52,709 nucleotides of DNA, taken from contig JBFGCM010000014.1 of the NCBI GenBank assembly GCA_041581135.1, forward strand, positions 1 to 52,709. Direction: 5' to 3'. A model generated the notes under the pieces. It was not told the DNA's origin. It did not search any database and worked only from the letters and a program-made list of their open reading frames with translations. Each line of letters begins with the position of its first letter. Positions within the stretch are counted from its first letter, which is position 1. Below, piece by piece: positions 1 to 9,126 of the stretch. The DNA comes from JBFGCM01 sp041581135. Lineage in GTDB: Bacteria > Actinomycetota > Acidimicrobiia > Spongiisociales > UBA5794. The translations under genes and the position numbers were made by a program.

Positions 1-1869
1 GGACGTCCGGACCGCCAACTCGTTGTAGAAGCTCAGGCGGGAGGAGTCGGCGACGTATGTCGTGTTGGCCGGCACCTCGTCGATCACCGTGATGCTGTTG
101 ACCGCCACCAGGCCGTTGTTCGTCCCCCAGATCTGATAGGTCAGCTCGTCGCCGGGATCCGCCTTGCCGTCGCCGTCTGCGTCCGAGCTCAGGACGGTGA
201 TCTTCTGGACGTCGACGGAGGGGAACGGGAAGACGGCAGTACCGAGGTCGAGTGCGGGCCGGCCGCGATAGATGGGTGCCTGCCCCCACGCCGCCGCCAG
301 GTCCACCCCGTCGGTGGTGTAGATACGTGCTCCGGTCAGGTCGCGGGGCCCGGCCCCGAGCGCCGGCAAGGTGCCGAGCGTCTTGCAGGACGTGTTGTCG
401 ACGAGGGACCCGTCGGCGTAGATCTGGCGCGACTGGAGCGCGGTGAGGTCGCAGTGGAAGTCGTACAGGTTGCCGTCCGGGTCGGCACCGACGTGGGCGC
501 CGGTCGTCGGATCGGCGTCGAGGTCCACGTACACCCTGGTGTTGGCGAGCGGCGTGATCCACACCGGGCTGTAGTTGCAGTCGAACTGGCCGTCTGCGCC
601 GACGTTGCCACTCGTGGTGTTGTTGTCTGCCTCACAGATGAGCGAGCCGTCGTTGGTGTAGTAATCCTGGGAGCCGGGCCCGTATGGCACGATCACCATC
701 GGGGTCAGTGCCTGGCCGGGGACCAAGGTGAAGCCCCAGTCATACCGCGAGGTGCTGGCGTTGGCGCCGAAGAGCTGGGTGGCGTAGAACGGCTCGCCCC
801 CCTGGGAGGTGAACCGCGTGCCCTCTACGTCAGGGAGCTCGAGGACCTGGGCGGTGTCGGCCGCCACGATGAGGGTGCCGCTGGCCGCGGCTCCGGTGAG
901 GTAGTCGACGTTGATGCTGCCCGGCCCCGGGTTGTAGACATAGACCCGCGACTTGCCGGTGGTTGCCGCCGTCGATCCCACCGGGGAGACGTACTCGTCG
1001 AACCAGACTTCCTTGGGGAAGAGCTCGATGTAGCGGCCCTCGAAGGTGGCCGTCTTGTCGCCGGTGGCGAGGTAGGCCCCGATACGCCCGGTCGATTCCA
1101 CCGCCGCGCCGATGTTCACCCCACCGTCGATGAAGTGCGACTCTCCTTCGGCGAGCACGATCGTGGTCTCGAAGACCCCGTTGGCGTCTGCGTCGATGTC
1201 CACGGTCGCCGCCTCCGAGGCGATCAACATCATGCCGACGTAGTCGAAGAGGTTGTTCGTGTTGGCGTTCTCCCCTACGGGCGACTCGAACGCGAATCCC
1301 ATCTTGTCCACGTCGTAGGCGGCGAGTGCGCCGGCATGGAAGGGTCCGGGATCCTGCGCCCATCCCCCGATCGTCACCGCGGCGAGTCCGGTCGCCACGA
1401 TCTTGTCCCTGCCATCGATGTAGTAGGTGGGAGCCGCCGCCTCGGGAGGGGTTCGCTCCCCGGGGGACGGCGCGCGGGGCACGGGGATTGCGTCGAAGGT
1501 GCTGATCACCTCACCGGCGTCACGCGAGTAGGTCTCTGTGGTCCCGGATGGCGACGCGATGGGGTCGGCGTCGTACCCGTCCTCCCAGTGGTCCACCGCG
1601 ATCGTGTTGTTGTTGGTACCGGACACGACCGAGACGAAGGTCTCCATCGGCCCCGTACAACACAGCGCCGACGCGCCACCGATCCCGACGAGCGAGGCGA
1701 GGTGATCGTCGGCCGGCATGGGGAGGAAGTAGGTCTGCGTGACGCCGGGAACCGCGGCCTGCGCCGGCTCGGGACCGAGTACGGGTCCAAGACCCACCGG
1801 CAGCAGCACCGCCACCAGCACGATGACGAGCGCCACGTGGACAGGCGCGCGCCGACGGGAAGAAGTCAT
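1..1869 (-). CDS. Secreted surface protein with DUF11-type repeat (3' end outside window)
   Basis: The frame is open for 623 codons from an ATG at 1869 to the window edge, so the C-terminus is missing. The N-terminus is a Sec signal peptide: MTSSRRR, a hydrophobic run of about 20 residues, then an AQA-A type cleavage site near residue 39. The mature part is rich in Asn, Thr and acidic residues with few Lys, typical of an exported beta-sandwich protein. Near residues 570-610 there is a DGDGKADPGDELTYQI stretch followed by VIDEVPANTTYV, the usual opening of a DUF11 (conserved repeat) domain found on actinobacterial surface proteins. More DUF11 repeats and perhaps a cell-wall anchor probably lie beyond the window. 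Its job is unknown; adhesion or envelope structure is a guess. Confidence 0.85.
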   Translation of the reverse strand, partial: MTSSRRRAPVHVALVIVLVAVLLPVGLGPVLGPEPAQAAVPGVTQTYFLPMPADDHLASLVGIGGASALCCTGPMETFVSVVSGTNNNTIAVDHWEDGYDADPIASPSGTTETYSRDAGEVISTFDAIPVPRAPSPGERTPPEAAAPTYYIDGRDKIVATGLAAVTIGGWAQDPGPFHAGALAAYDVDKMGFAFESPVGENANTNNLFDYVGMMLIASEAATVDIDADANGVFETTIVLAEGESHFIDGGVNIGAAVESTGRIGAYLATGDKTATFEGRYIELFPKEVWFDEYVSPVGSTAATTGKSRVYVYNPGPGSINVDYLTGAAASGTLIVAADTAQVLELPDVEGTRFTSQGGEPFYATQLFGANASTSRYDWGFTLVPGQALTPMVIVPYGPGSQDYYTNDGSLICEADNNTTSGNVGADGQFDCNYSPVWITPLANTRVYVDLDADPTTGAHVGADPDGNLYDFHCDLTALQSRQIYADGSLVDNTSCKTLGTLPALGAGPRDLTGARIYTTDGVDLAAAWGQAPIYRGRPALDLGTAVFPFPSVDVQKITVLSSDADGDGKADPGDELTYQIWGTNNGLVAVNSITVIDEVPANTTYVADSSRLSFYNELAVRTS

Positions 1870-2007
1870 GAAGTGCTGGCCCTTTGGTTGTGTGGAATGA
1901 TTCCGCTGAGTGGTCTTCGGTACACGGAGAGTGGCGGTTGAGGCCTAACTGACGAGTGCGCACGCGGGCTAGTCCGTTGCGCCCCCGCCGGCCGGCCCTT
2001 CCTGCAC

Positions 2008-2013
2008 TAGGGT
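2008..2013 (+). promoter_or_regulatory. Candidate -10 box TAGGGT, near-leaderless
   Basis: TAGGGT fits the actinobacterial TAnnnT -10 pattern and lies 9 nt before the ATG at 2023. No Shine-Dalgarno occurs between them, which suggests a leaderless or nearly leaderless transcript. No clear -35 is seen. Confidence 0.4.
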
Positions 2014-2022
2014 GATCGCCCC

Positions 2023-2397
2023 ATGGATCTTCCCTCTCCTGACCTTCAAGCTCTAGTAGAAGGTGAAGTCGTGGTGGCCTTCGTGCCGCGGCATCGCGTC
2101 TCCGAAGGCGACGAGGTGGCGCTTCATCCCTCCGGGCCCCGACCCGCATCTGAGCTGCAGGCGGCGTACTCGCGCTGGGCCGACACCTCGGTCGGCGGCG
2201 AGTGGTCGGCGGTGGTGACGGCGGTACACCCGGCGGCGATGCTCGACCCGGTGGCCGGAGCCGCTCGCCACATCCTGGCCGAGATTCCGGACGGGGACAT
2301 GGTGGTGTTGCGGGTCTACGGCCCGGAGGGTGCCGTACTCAGCGACGTGGCGTTCGAAGCCCGAGTCGGCTCACTCGAAGGTGCCCTGCGCGGATGA
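2023..2397 (+). CDS. Hypothetical protein (124 aa)
   Basis: I do not recognise this 124-residue protein. It is soluble with no signal peptide or membrane segment. Residues 12-35 (GEVVVAF..HRVSEGDEVAL) have the look of a small beta-barrel of the PUA/ASCH kind, in which a GDxhxh turn is common, but that is only a resemblance. The ATG at 2023 has no ribosome binding site and follows a TAGGGT box, so it may be translated from a leaderless message. Its TGA overlaps the ATG of the next gene (ATGA), so the two are co-translated and probably functionally linked. Confidence 0.75.
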   Translation: MDLPSPDLQALVEGEVVVAFVPRHRVSEGDEVALHPSGPRPASELQAAYSRWADTSVGGEWSAVVTAVHPAAMLDPVAGAARHILAEIPDGDMVVLRVYGPEGAVLSDVAFEARVGSLEGALRG

Positions 2398-3011
2398 CGC
2401 ACCGTCCGGTGTCGATCACGGCCGGCGACGGCACCGTGCTCGAAGCCGCGTGGAGCGGCCCCGAGCGCGCCACCACCGTGGTGGTGTTCTGTCATCCCCA
2501 TCCGCGGCACGGCGGGACGATGAGAGCCCCTTTCATGGTCGGCGTCACCCGCCACCTGGTCGCCGCCGGCGTATCGGTGTTCCGATTCAACTTCCGAGGA
2601 GTCGGCGGGTCGGAAGGAGCCTGGAGCGGCGGTGTCGAGGAGGTTGACGACGTCCACGCCGCCGTGACGGCCGCCACCGCCGCCCACCCCCACACCCCAC
2701 CGGCGCTGGCCGGGTGGTCGTTCGGTGCCGCCACCGCGCTGCGATGGCAAGCGCGCGAGCGAAGCACGCTCGACTACATCGGGATCGCACCACCCGTGTC
2801 ATCCGAGTTGACGCCGGCCCTCCCCCGCGACCTGGCCCCGGCCCACCGGTCGTTCATCCTCGGTGACCGCGATCAGTTCGTCACGGTCGAGGAGCTGCAG
2901 GAGTACGCCGACAGCATCGGGGCTTCGGTCGAGGTGCTGCAAGGCTCCGACCATTTCTTCTACTTCCGCGAGGACAAGGTGGCCGGGCACATGCTGCGGC
3001 ACCTCGCCTGA
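2394..3011 (+). CDS. Alpha/beta hydrolase (COG2945-type)
   Basis: This is a 205-residue single-domain alpha/beta hydrolase. The oxyanion segment HPHPRHGGTM (about residues 35-44) is characteristic of the COG2945 group of small hydrolases. The nucleophile elbow is GWSFGA (Ser about residue 107), the acid is probably the Asp in GDRDQF, and the catalytic His is in GSDHFF near the C-terminus. No signal peptide is present, so it acts in the cytoplasm; the substrate is unknown. The ATG at 2394 was chosen because it overlaps the preceding stop by 4 bases and starts the conserved domain; longer in-frame extensions upstream lie inside the previous gene. Confidence 0.9.
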   Translation: MTHRPVSITAGDGTVLEAAWSGPERATTVVVFCHPHPRHGGTMRAPFMVGVTRHLVAAGVSVFRFNFRGVGGSEGAWSGGVEEVDDVHAAVTAATAAHPHTPPALAGWSFGAATALRWQARERSTLDYIGIAPPVSSELTPALPRDLAPAHRSFILGDRDQFVTVEELQEYADSIGASVEVLQGSDHFFYFREDKVAGHMLRHLA

Positions 3012-3017
3012 GCCCGC

Positions 3018-4217
3018 CTACCACCACTCCCCGGCGGCCATCACTCGTGCAGCTTTGTTGCCGCCCGGGCGATAGGACAGGTGCAGGTAGCCGGGGGCAT
3101 CGAGCACCACCAGGTCGGCCATGGCTCCGGGACGCAGCACGCCGCGGTCCCCCATGCCGAGCGCCGCGGCGCCGCCGGCGGTGGCCGCCCACAGCGCCTC
3201 CTCGGGGGTGAGTCCCATCTGCAGCGTCGCCAATGCCACCACCAGCTGCATGTCCTCCACGTATGCGGTGCCCGGATTGCAGTCGGTGGCGACCGCAACG
3301 GTGACCCCGGCATCCCAGAGCATCCGGGCGGGCGGCGGCGGCAGTCGCATCGACAGCGCCACGGCGGGGAGCAGCACCGCCACGGTGCCGGCGGCGGCCA
3401 AAGCCGCGGCATCGGCCGGCGTGGCATGATCGAGATGATCGGCACTGATGGCCCCGATCCGCGCCGCGAGCGCCGCAGCCCCGGTGTGGGCGAGCTGCTC
3501 GGCGTGCAGCTTGCCCCGCAACCCCACCTCGGCGGCCGCTTTCAGGATCTGCTCGGCCTCGGCCACCGTGAAGGCGCCCTCGTCGCAGAAGACGTCCACG
3601 AACTGTGCCGTGGCCGCCGCGGCCCCCATCATGGGCCCGGCGACGTCGGCGACGTAGTGGGCGCGCTCGACCCCTTTCGGCACCACGTGGGCGCCGAGGA
3701 AGGTGGGCACCACCGTGATGGGAGCCGCCGCGGCAACCCGGCCGACCACCGACAACAGTCGCGGCTCCGTCTCGAGGTCGAGGCCGTAGCCCGTCTTCAC
3801 CTCGACCGTGGTCGTCCCCATGTGAGCCATCCGGCGGATCCGGGCGAGTGCGCTCGCCTCCAGCTGGTCGGTCGACGCCGCCCTCGTGGCCGCCACCGTG
3901 CTGTGGATGCCGCCGCCTGCGGCGAGGATCTGCTCGTAGGACTCCCCGCGCAACCGCCGGCCGAACTCTTCGCTGCGATCCCCGGCGAACACGAGGTGCG
4001 TGTGGCTGTCGACGAAGCCGGGGATCACGGCCCGGCCCCCACAGTCGAAGCGGTCGGCTCCGGACCATTCGGCAGGCACGTCCGACTCGGGACCGACCCA
4101 CGCGATCCGGTCGGCGTCGATCCCGACCGCCGCCTGCCTCACGATCGCGAGCTCACCCCGACGAGAGCCGTCGTTGGTGACCAGCTCGCCGATGCCGGTG
4201 AGCAGGCGCGCCGTCAC
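3018..4217 (-). CDS. hutI: Imidazolonepropionase
   Basis: HutI hydrolyses 4-imidazolone-5-propanoate to N-formimidoyl-L-glutamate, the third step of histidine degradation. The 399-residue protein has the amidohydrolase metal motif H72-T-H74 in GFVDSHTHLVFAGDR, a further HAEQLAH segment (about residue 240) and the metal-binding Asp in ATDCNPG, all typical of HutI. Length is normal for the family. The GTG at 4217 overlaps the hutU stop as GTGA, which fixes the start and shows translational coupling at the end of a hutH-hutU-hutI operon. Confidence 0.96.
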   Translation of the reverse strand: MTARLLTGIGELVTNDGSRRGELAIVRQAAVGIDADRIAWVGPESDVPAEWSGADRFDCGGRAVIPGFVDSHTHLVFAGDRSEEFGRRLRGESYEQILAAGGGIHSTVAATRAASTDQLEASALARIRRMAHMGTTTVEVKTGYGLDLETEPRLLSVVGRVAAAAPITVVPTFLGAHVVPKGVERAHYVADVAGPMMGAAAATAQFVDVFCDEGAFTVAEAEQILKAAAEVGLRGKLHAEQLAHTGAAALAARIGAISADHLDHATPADAAALAAAGTVAVLLPAVALSMRLPPPPARMLWDAGVTVAVATDCNPGTAYVEDMQLVVALATLQMGLTPEEALWAATAGGAAALGMGDRGVLRPGAMADLVVLDAPGYLHLSYRPGGNKAARVMAAGEWW

Positions 4218-5866
4218 GAGTCCTGCATGGGGATCGTGACGCCGCGCTCGGAGGCCACCTCCACAGCTCGCTCGTAGCCGGCATCGGCGTGGCGAATGAC
4301 TCCCATTCCCGGGTCGTTGGTCAGTACCCGTCGCAGCCGGTCGGCGCCATCGTCGGTGCCGTCGGCGACCACTTGGGCGCCGGCATGGATCGACTTGCCG
4401 ATGCCGACCCCGCCACCATGGTGCACCGCCACCCACGCCGCCCCCGACGCTGTGCTGAGCAGGGCGTTCAAGATCGGCCAGTCCGCCACGGCATCCGAGC
4501 CGTCGAGCATGTCCTCGGTCTCACGGTACGGAGAGGCCACCGATCCCGAGTCGAGGTGATCACGCCCGATGACGATGGGCGCACTGACGTCACCGGAGCG
4601 CACCAGCTCGTTGAACGCCACTCCGGCACGGTCCCGCTCGCCGTAGCCGAGCCAGCAGATCCGGGCCGGGAGGCCTTGGAACTCCACTCGATCTCGTGCC
4701 AACTCCAGCCACCGATGCAGCGGGCGATTGTCGGGGAACAGCTCGGCCACGGCCCGGTCGGTGGCAGCGATGTCGGCCGGATCACCCGACAGGGCCACCC
4801 AGCGAAACGGGCCCATGCCCTCGCAGAAGAGCGGCCGGATGTAGGCGGGCACGAACCCTGGATAGGCGAAGGCGTCGTCGAACCCGCCTCGCGCTGCTTC
4901 ACCGCGCAAGTTGTTCCCGTAATCGAACACCTCGGCACCGGCTTTCTTGAATCCGACCATGGCTCGACAGTGGGTGGCCATGGAGGAACGCGCCTCGTCG
5001 ATGTACTGGCGAGGGTCTTCGACGCGAAGAGCCACCGCATCGTCGAGCGGACGGCCCCCGGGCACGTACCCGTTCAAGGGATCGTGCGCAGAGGTCTGAT
5101 CCGTGACGATGTCCACCGGCGCCCCGCGGCGGAGCAGCTCGGGAAAGACCTCGGCGGCGTTGCCGATCACACCCACCGACAGCGCCCGCCGCTCCCGCTT
5201 GGCCGCCTCGGCCCTGCGGAGGGCGTCGTCGAGATCGTCGGCCGCTTCATCGAGATACCTCGTGTCGAGGCGGCGTTGCAGGCGCGCCGGGTCCACCTCC
5301 ACCACGAGCGCCACGCCGTCGTTCATGGTCACGGCCAGGGGCTGCGCCCCACCCATTCCCCCCAGTCCGGCGGTGAGCGTGATCGTTCCGGCCAGCGTCC
5401 CGCCGAACCGTTGGTCGGCGATGGCGGCGAACGTCTGATACGTGCCTTGGAGGATCCCCTGGGTGCCGATGTAGATCCACGAGCCCGCCGTCATCTGCCC
5501 GTACACCATGAGACCGGCCTCCTCGAGCTCCCAGAAGTGCTCCCACGTGGCCCACTCCGGCACCAGATTGCTGTTGGCGATCAGCACCCGCGGCGCCAGC
5601 GGATGGGTCGTGAAGCGACCCACCGGCTTGCCCGACTGCACCAGCAGGGTCTCGTCGTCACCGAGGTCCGTGAGGTGCCGGACGATGGCGTCGTACGCCT
5701 CCCACGAGCGAGCGGCCCGGCCGGTGCCGCCGTACACCACGAGCTCGTCCGGATTCTCGGCAACCTCCGGATCGAGGTTGTTCATCAAGCAGCGCAGTGC
5801 CGCCTCTTGGAGCCAGCCACGGGTGGTGAGCCCGGGACCGCGCGGTGCCCGCACGACCCGGTTCAT
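4214..5866 (-). CDS. hutU: Urocanate hydratase
   Basis: HutU converts urocanate to imidazolonepropionate using tightly bound NAD+ as electrophile. The 550-residue protein is full length and carries the family blocks YGQMTAGSWIYIGTQG (about 122-137), the glycine-rich GLGGMGGAQP NAD-binding turn (168-176) and the active-site Cys404 in RICWLGYGER. It is the middle gene of the hut operon: its ATG overlaps the stop of hutH (ATGA) and its own stop overlaps the GTG of hutI. Confidence 0.97.
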   Translation of the reverse strand: MNRVVRAPRGPGLTTRGWLQEAALRCLMNNLDPEVAENPDELVVYGGTGRAARSWEAYDAIVRHLTDLGDDETLLVQSGKPVGRFTTHPLAPRVLIANSNLVPEWATWEHFWELEEAGLMVYGQMTAGSWIYIGTQGILQGTYQTFAAIADQRFGGTLAGTITLTAGLGGMGGAQPLAVTMNDGVALVVEVDPARLQRRLDTRYLDEAADDLDDALRRAEAAKRERRALSVGVIGNAAEVFPELLRRGAPVDIVTDQTSAHDPLNGYVPGGRPLDDAVALRVEDPRQYIDEARSSMATHCRAMVGFKKAGAEVFDYGNNLRGEAARGGFDDAFAYPGFVPAYIRPLFCEGMGPFRWVALSGDPADIAATDRAVAELFPDNRPLHRWLELARDRVEFQGLPARICWLGYGERDRAGVAFNELVRSGDVSAPIVIGRDHLDSGSVASPYRETEDMLDGSDAVADWPILNALLSTASGAAWVAVHHGGGVGIGKSIHAGAQVVADGTDDGADRLRRVLTNDPGMGVIRHADAGYERAVEVASERGVTIPMQDS

Positions 5867-7398
5867 CGCAGCTCCATGCCGGCGCCGATCACCGCCTCGG
5901 CCAGATCGCCGTTGCGAACCATGTCTGCCACCTCCTCGATCTCGTCGGCCAGGACCCGGTCGTCACCCAGCGGCGGCACCCGGCTTCTCACCACGTCGAC
6001 GACCGCTTGCATGGCCGCCGATGCTTCCAAGGGAACTCGGTACTCGATGCCCTGCACGGCGCACAGCACCTCGACCGCGAGCACCCGTTCCGCGTTGGAC
6101 AGCACGTCCCACAGCTTGCGGCCCGCCCCCCACCCCATCGAGACGTGGTCCTCCTGGCTGCCCGAGGTGGGGATGCTCTCCACCGAGGCCGGATGCGACA
6201 AGATGCGATTCTCGGCGACGAGGGCGGCAGCCGTGTACTGGGTGAGCATGTACCCGCTGTTGACGCCGGGCCGCGGCGACAGGAACGGAGGCAGTCCCGA
6301 TGAGCGCTCCGGGTCGAGGATGCGGTCGGTGCGGCGCTCCGAGATGTTGCACAGTTCCGTGATCGCGATCGTCATGAAATCGAGGGCGAAGGCGAGCGGC
6401 TGCCCGTGGAAGTTGCCGCCTGAGATCACCTCGCCCCGATCGGCGAACACGATGGGGTTGTCCACCACCGAACCCACCTCTCGCTCGAACACGCCGGCGG
6501 CGTGATCCATCACGTCACGCGCCGCCCCGTGCACCTGCGGGGCACACCGCAGCGAGTAGGCGTCCTGCACCGCATGGACGAAGTCGTCGGCATGGCTGGC
6601 GCCGATCGCAGAACCGGCCAGCATCGCTGCGATGTTGCTCGCGGTGGTCAGCTGCCCCGGGTGGGGACGCAGCTCGTGGAGCTCGGGACGGAAGGGACGG
6701 GCGCTGCCCATCAGTGCCTCGATGGACAGGGCACATGCGATGTCCGCAGCCACGGAGATGCGGTCGGCACGGAAAAGCCCGAGCACCCCATACGACAGCA
6801 TGCCCTCGGTGCCGTTCAGCAGACTCAGGCCCTCCTTGGCCTCCAGCGAGAGCGGCTCCAGGCCGTGGCGCTGCAACGCCGCCGCGGCCGGTTCGGGACC
6901 GGAGCCGGCGTCGACCGTTCCTTCGCCGATGAGGGCCAGCGCCAGATGGGCGAACGGCGCCAGATCGCCAGAAGCACCGACCGAGCCCTGGGCGGGCACC
7001 ACCGGATGGATACCCAGGTTCAGAAACTCGACGAAACGCTGCACCAGCACCGGTCGCACCCCGGAGTGACCCTGGGCCAGCGTGCGGGCTCGCAGCAGCA
7101 TCATCGAGCGCACCAGCTCGGTGGGCAGGGGTTCGCCGACGCCGGCGGCGTGGCTGCGCACCAGGCTCACTTGGAGCACAGCGGTGTCGTCCGGGCCGAT
7201 GGGAGTGTTCGAGAGTGCGCCGAATCCCGTCGTGACCCCGTACACCGTCTCACCGGCGGCCACGACGTCGCGCACGTACTCATGGGCGGGTTCCATGCGC
7301 TGGGGAACCGATTCGGCGACCTCGACTGCGGCGCCGTCTCTGGCCACGCTCACCACATCGGCCAGGGCGAGCGGGCCCCCGTCGATCACCACGCTCAC
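5863..7398 (-). CDS. hutH: Histidine ammonia-lyase
   Basis: HutH deaminates L-histidine to trans-urocanate, the committed step of histidine use. The Ala-Ser-Gly triad that cyclises to the MIO electrophile is at residues 142-144 (GSVGASGDLAP), and the catalytic Tyr53 lies in VYGVTTGFG; both positions match the well-studied Pseudomonas enzyme. The length of 511 residues is normal. It is the first gene of the operon and the start is preceded by a region with a TAGCCT box and a long inverted repeat, where the operon is probably controlled. Confidence 0.97.
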   Translation of the reverse strand: MSVVIDGGPLALADVVSVARDGAAVEVAESVPQRMEPAHEYVRDVVAAGETVYGVTTGFGALSNTPIGPDDTAVLQVSLVRSHAAGVGEPLPTELVRSMMLLRARTLAQGHSGVRPVLVQRFVEFLNLGIHPVVPAQGSVGASGDLAPFAHLALALIGEGTVDAGSGPEPAAAALQRHGLEPLSLEAKEGLSLLNGTEGMLSYGVLGLFRADRISVAADIACALSIEALMGSARPFRPELHELRPHPGQLTTASNIAAMLAGSAIGASHADDFVHAVQDAYSLRCAPQVHGAARDVMDHAAGVFEREVGSVVDNPIVFADRGEVISGGNFHGQPLAFALDFMTIAITELCNISERRTDRILDPERSSGLPPFLSPRPGVNSGYMLTQYTAAALVAENRILSHPASVESIPTSGSQEDHVSMGWGAGRKLWDVLSNAERVLAVEVLCAVQGIEYRVPLEASAAMQAVVDVVRSRVPPLGDDRVLADEIEEVADMVRNGDLAEAVIGAGMELR

Positions 7399-7424
7399 CG
7401 TCGCCCCCTCATCTGGCCCTGACC

Positions 7425-7472
7425 CCTGATCGGTGACCTCCTTGGCAGCACCGGGTCAGGCTACCGATCAGG
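7425..7472 (-). promoter_or_regulatory. hut operon promoter with 10-bp inverted repeat
   Basis: On the minus strand a TAGCCT hexamer (7463-7458) fits a -10 box about 60 nt before hutH. It is flanked by perfect inverted arms, CCTGATCGGT at 7425-7434 and ACCGATCAGG at 7463-7472, with 28 nt between them. One arm abuts the -10 box and overlaps the stop codon of the upstream amidohydrolase. The repeat could be an operator for a Hut regulator, or a hairpin that ends the upstream transcript; the sequence does not decide. Confidence 0.4.
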
Positions 7473-8325
7473 AGGAGGATGACCACTCCAGCAAGGCGGC
7501 GGCATTGTCGTGGAGGAGCTTGCGGCCGAGCTCTTCGCGGAGGCCGAGACCTTCCCATTGCCCGATCCACTCGTCCGGGTCCTGGCCGAACGGGTAATCG
7601 CTCCCGAACAATGCCCGATCGGCCAGCGGACCGCTCACCGCCGCGATCACGTCGCTGGACCAGTCCTTGGGCGGCTGTCCGGAGAGGTCGAACCACACGT
7701 TTGGCTTGTGGTGGGTGATGGCCAGGGCCTCATCGAGCCACACGCCGCCGGTATGGGCGATGACGAGGCGCAGGCTCGGGAAATGGGCGGCCACCGTGTC
7801 CACGTGGATGGGCCGTGCCGGCTCCAACCGCACACCCCCGCCGCCGGACAGGCCGGCACCGAGCCGGGTGAAGCCGGTGTGGATGAGGCACACGAGGTCG
7901 TGTTCCGCCGCGGTCTCCCAGATGGGGTACGCGCGGCGGTGGCTCGGCTCCACCGTCTGGGCGGCGGGGTGGATGCTCAATCCTCTCAACCCGATGCGGG
8001 CTGCTTCGTGGACCTGCGCCACGGCCATGGAGCCACCGAAGAGATCCACGGCCCCGAACCCGGTGAACACGTCGGGCGCGGCCGCAACGGCGGCGGCCAC
8101 ATGCCTGTTGCCGAACGAGGGATGGGTGCCCGTCGGGCTCGAAGCCCATCCGAGCAACACCGCCCGGCCGCCGCGACTCCGGTACATGTCGGCCAACTCC
8201 TCCGGTGACATCACGGGAAGCGACCGTCCCGTGAAGTGCCGCATGGCATCCATGAAGGGAGCCAGCGGACCCTCGATCAGACCCGCCACCGGCGGATGGA
8301 CGTGCACGTCGATGAAGCTGCTCAT
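7468..8325 (-). CDS. Amidohydrolase family (TIM-barrel) protein
   Basis: A 285-residue metal-dependent hydrolase of the amidohydrolase-2 type (ACMSD/4-oxalomesaconate hydratase-like). It starts with the metal pair in FIDVHVHPP, has a conserved His in LVIAHTGG (about residue 190) and ends with GSDYPFGQDP, whose Asp is the last metal ligand. It is cytoplasmic. The exact substrate cannot be told from sequence. The ATG at 8325 overlaps the stop of the small gene upstream, and it lies just before hutH, but separate promoter signals between them argue against one common operon. Confidence 0.9.
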   Translation of the reverse strand: MSSFIDVHVHPPVAGLIEGPLAPFMDAMRHFTGRSLPVMSPEELADMYRSRGGRAVLLGWASSPTGTHPSFGNRHVAAAVAAAPDVFTGFGAVDLFGGSMAVAQVHEAARIGLRGLSIHPAAQTVEPSHRRAYPIWETAAEHDLVCLIHTGFTRLGAGLSGGGGVRLEPARPIHVDTVAAHFPSLRLVIAHTGGVWLDEALAITHHKPNVWFDLSGQPPKDWSSDVIAAVSGPLADRALFGSDYPFGQDPDEWIGQWEGLGLREELGRKLLHDNAAALLEWSSSS

Positions 8326-8525
8326 ACGGATCTGAAGCCGCGATTCCTCGCCTCCGGCAAGGTGTCGGGGCCGAATGCCTGGATGAGGTTGCGGACCACC
8401 AGGTCCTCGTCGGCTACGCGACGCTCGAGCTCGGCGAACTGCGCGGCATCGTCGCAGTCGTACACGGTCATGTCACTGCGGACACCCAGGTAGCGATGAT
8501 GCTCGAAACGCTTGAGACGTGCCAC
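8322..8525 (-). CDS. Small hypothetical protein (67 aa)
   Basis: This is a 67-residue soluble protein, rich in Arg, Asp and Glu, with no motif I recognise. Its stop overlaps the ATG of the amidohydrolase (ATGA) and its start lies 8 bases after the stop of the lipoprotein gene, so it is part of that three-gene unit. The tight spacing and coding-like composition support it as a real gene; a role as accessory to the amidohydrolase is only a guess. Confidence 0.7.
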   Translation of the reverse strand: MARLKRFEHHRYLGVRSDMTVYDCDDAAQFAELERRVADEDLVVRNLIQAFGPDTLPEARNRGFRSV

Positions 8526-8533
8526 GTCTGCTC

Positions 8534-8926
8534 CTATTCGATGAACTCGACCACGGCCACGGACACCGACTCGCCGCCGGCCCGGATGTCGATCTCTCCT
8601 GACAGATCATCCCGGCGGAACTGGACCGTCCAGCGGGACTCGTCTCCAGACGAGCTGTCGACCACGTAGCCACGATTGACGAGGTTGACGTCGAAGGACT
8701 GCGCAACGGAAAGCACGGGAGCCGGCACCCGGAACTCCACCTCGGTGCGACCGTTCCCCGAATCGACCAATGTCGCCCCGATCACGGCCGAAGTCGGGAA
8801 CGGGAAGTCATCCGGCGCACTCTCTGGAATCTCGCCTTCGCCGAACTCGACGGCCGGGGCCGAGTCGGAGCACGCCGTGCCCAACATGGCAACCACCAAC
8901 AGCAACGACACGTATGTCACACGCAT
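8534..8926 (-). CDS. Putative lipoprotein (130 aa)
   Basis: The N-terminus is a lipoprotein signal peptide, with a hydrophobic core followed by a lipobox LGTAC (Cys19). The mature part of about 110 residues is acidic and beta-rich (alternating hydrophobic pattern in EVEFRVPAP, WTVQFRRDD, VSVAVVEF), suggesting a small beta-sandwich outside the membrane. I do not recognise the family. It is the first gene of the lipoprotein / small protein / amidohydrolase unit. Confidence 0.8.
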   Translation of the reverse strand: MRVTYVSLLLVVAMLGTACSDSAPAVEFGEGEIPESAPDDFPFPTSAVIGATLVDSGNGRTEVEFRVPAPVLSVAQSFDVNLVNRGYVVDSSSGDESRWTVQFRRDDLSGEIDIRAGGESVSVAVVEFIE

Positions 8927-8965
8927 GCTTCACCAGGAACTGCGATCTCACCTCGGCGGAGCATG

Positions 8966-9126
8966 TTAGGAGCGCCGGCGGGAAGCAAGGCCAACGACCG
9001 GATCGCCGACGACGAGCAGCAATGCAGGCCGGGGTGCGGGATCGGCGCGGTGGGCGGGCACCTCGGACGCGGCGACGGCGAGAAAGCCGACCAGGACAGC
9101 CTCCGCGATCTTCTGTATGAGCCCGC

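Noticed and set aside
454..1941. Long open frame on the plus strand opposite the surface protein gene
   Set aside because: Shadow of the GC-rich minus-strand gene; the product has no family character and no ribosome site, while the minus strand encodes a signal peptide and a DUF11 repeat.
4289..6505. 738-codon open frame antisense to hutU and hutH
   Set aside because: Antisense of two well-matched enzymes; composition (His, Arg, Gly rich) is typical of a complementary frame in high-GC DNA.
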